Assembly (NCBI GenBank): GCA_021827885.1
Contig: JAKAUD010000165.1
Coordinates: 1-16,548, forward strand
Direction: 5' to 3'
Length of the DNA: 16,548 nt
Origin: Thermoplasmata archaeon
Lineage (GTDB): Archaea; Thermoplasmatota; Thermoplasmata; Thermoplasmatales; Thermoplasmataceae
The notes below the pieces were generated by a model. That model ran no database searches. It was not told the origin of the DNA and worked only from the letters and a program-made list of their open reading frames with translations. The first letter of the stretch is position 1, and every line of letters begins with the position of its first letter. Below are positions 16,476 through 16,548 of the stretch, piece by piece. Made by a program: the position numbers and the translations under genes.

Positions 16476-16548
16476 ATGGTGAAGATACAGTTCCTGGAAA
16501 ATGAATTCGAGCTTGACATGGAGGGACTTGAAGAATTTGAGGCCTTCA
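16476..16548 (+). CDS. 5' end of an unknown gene, cut by the window edge
   Basis: An open frame of 24 codons begins at ATG 16476 (MVKIQFLENEFELDMEGLEE and on) and runs off the window. The strand-like, acidic start gives no family. It is divergent from corA, with a TATA-like box about 33 bases upstream and no SD, consistent with a short-leader transcript. Too little is visible to name a function. Confidence 0.5.
   Translation, partial: MVKIQFLENEFELDMEGLEEFEAF

Noticed and set aside
1..16548. CRISPR arrays, tRNA or rRNA genes, insertion sequences, integrase attachment sites
   Set aside because: No regularly spaced repeats, cloverleaf-like segments, transposase or integrase motifs, or flanking direct repeats were seen by eye.

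Overview
The window looks archaeal, most likely from a Thermoplasmata-type genome. Arginine is coded mainly by AGA/AGG and isoleucine often by ATA, Shine-Dalgarno (SD) sequences resemble the archaeal GAGGTGATC, TATA-like boxes lie about 26 bases before starts, and one gene (corA) appears leaderless. The lineage is an inference from style; there is no rRNA or other marker here.

Most of the window (about 50-15230) is one multi-operon defence-type locus. On the left, a + strand pair encodes a large protein with two GHKL ATPase domains (an N-terminal Hsp90/MutL/MORC-type domain and a C-terminal histidine-kinase-type domain), followed by a receiver-domain protein whose C-terminal half ends in an RNLVAH motif typical of HEPN RNase domains. 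The receiver gene has no ATG/GTG/TTG that covers its first beta-strand. The only well-placed start is an ATA overlapping the upstream stop (ATAA), directly after a perfect SD.

Converging on this pair from the right is a minus-strand vsr-dcm operon (very-short-patch-type nickase and C5-cytosine DNA methyltransferase). A 325-base divergent spacer (4839-5163) carries two strong inverted repeats, each placed over a predicted promoter. It separates vsr-dcm from a + strand four-gene operon: two proteins I do not recognise, a 1980-residue SF2 helicase with a C-terminal DUF1998 module (DruE-like), and a RecB/Cas4-type PD-(D/E)XK nuclease with an iron-sulfur-type cysteine set. Genes in this operon overlap or are separated by only 6 bases.

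The set of C5 methyltransferase, two unknown proteins and a giant DUF1998 helicase is the gene content described for Druantia type II (druM, druF, druG, druE). The added Vsr, Fe-S nuclease and kinase-like/receiver-HEPN pair make it an unusual composite. A plausible division of labour, which is inference only, is that Dcm marks self DNA, the helicase with its partners and the nuclease acts on invading DNA, and the GHKL/REC-HEPN pair works as a regulated RNA-cleaving backup.

The right flank (15328-16548) looks like ordinary chromosome: corA on the minus strand and the first 24 codons of a divergent unknown gene. No integrase, transposase, tRNA, CRISPR or attachment site was found.
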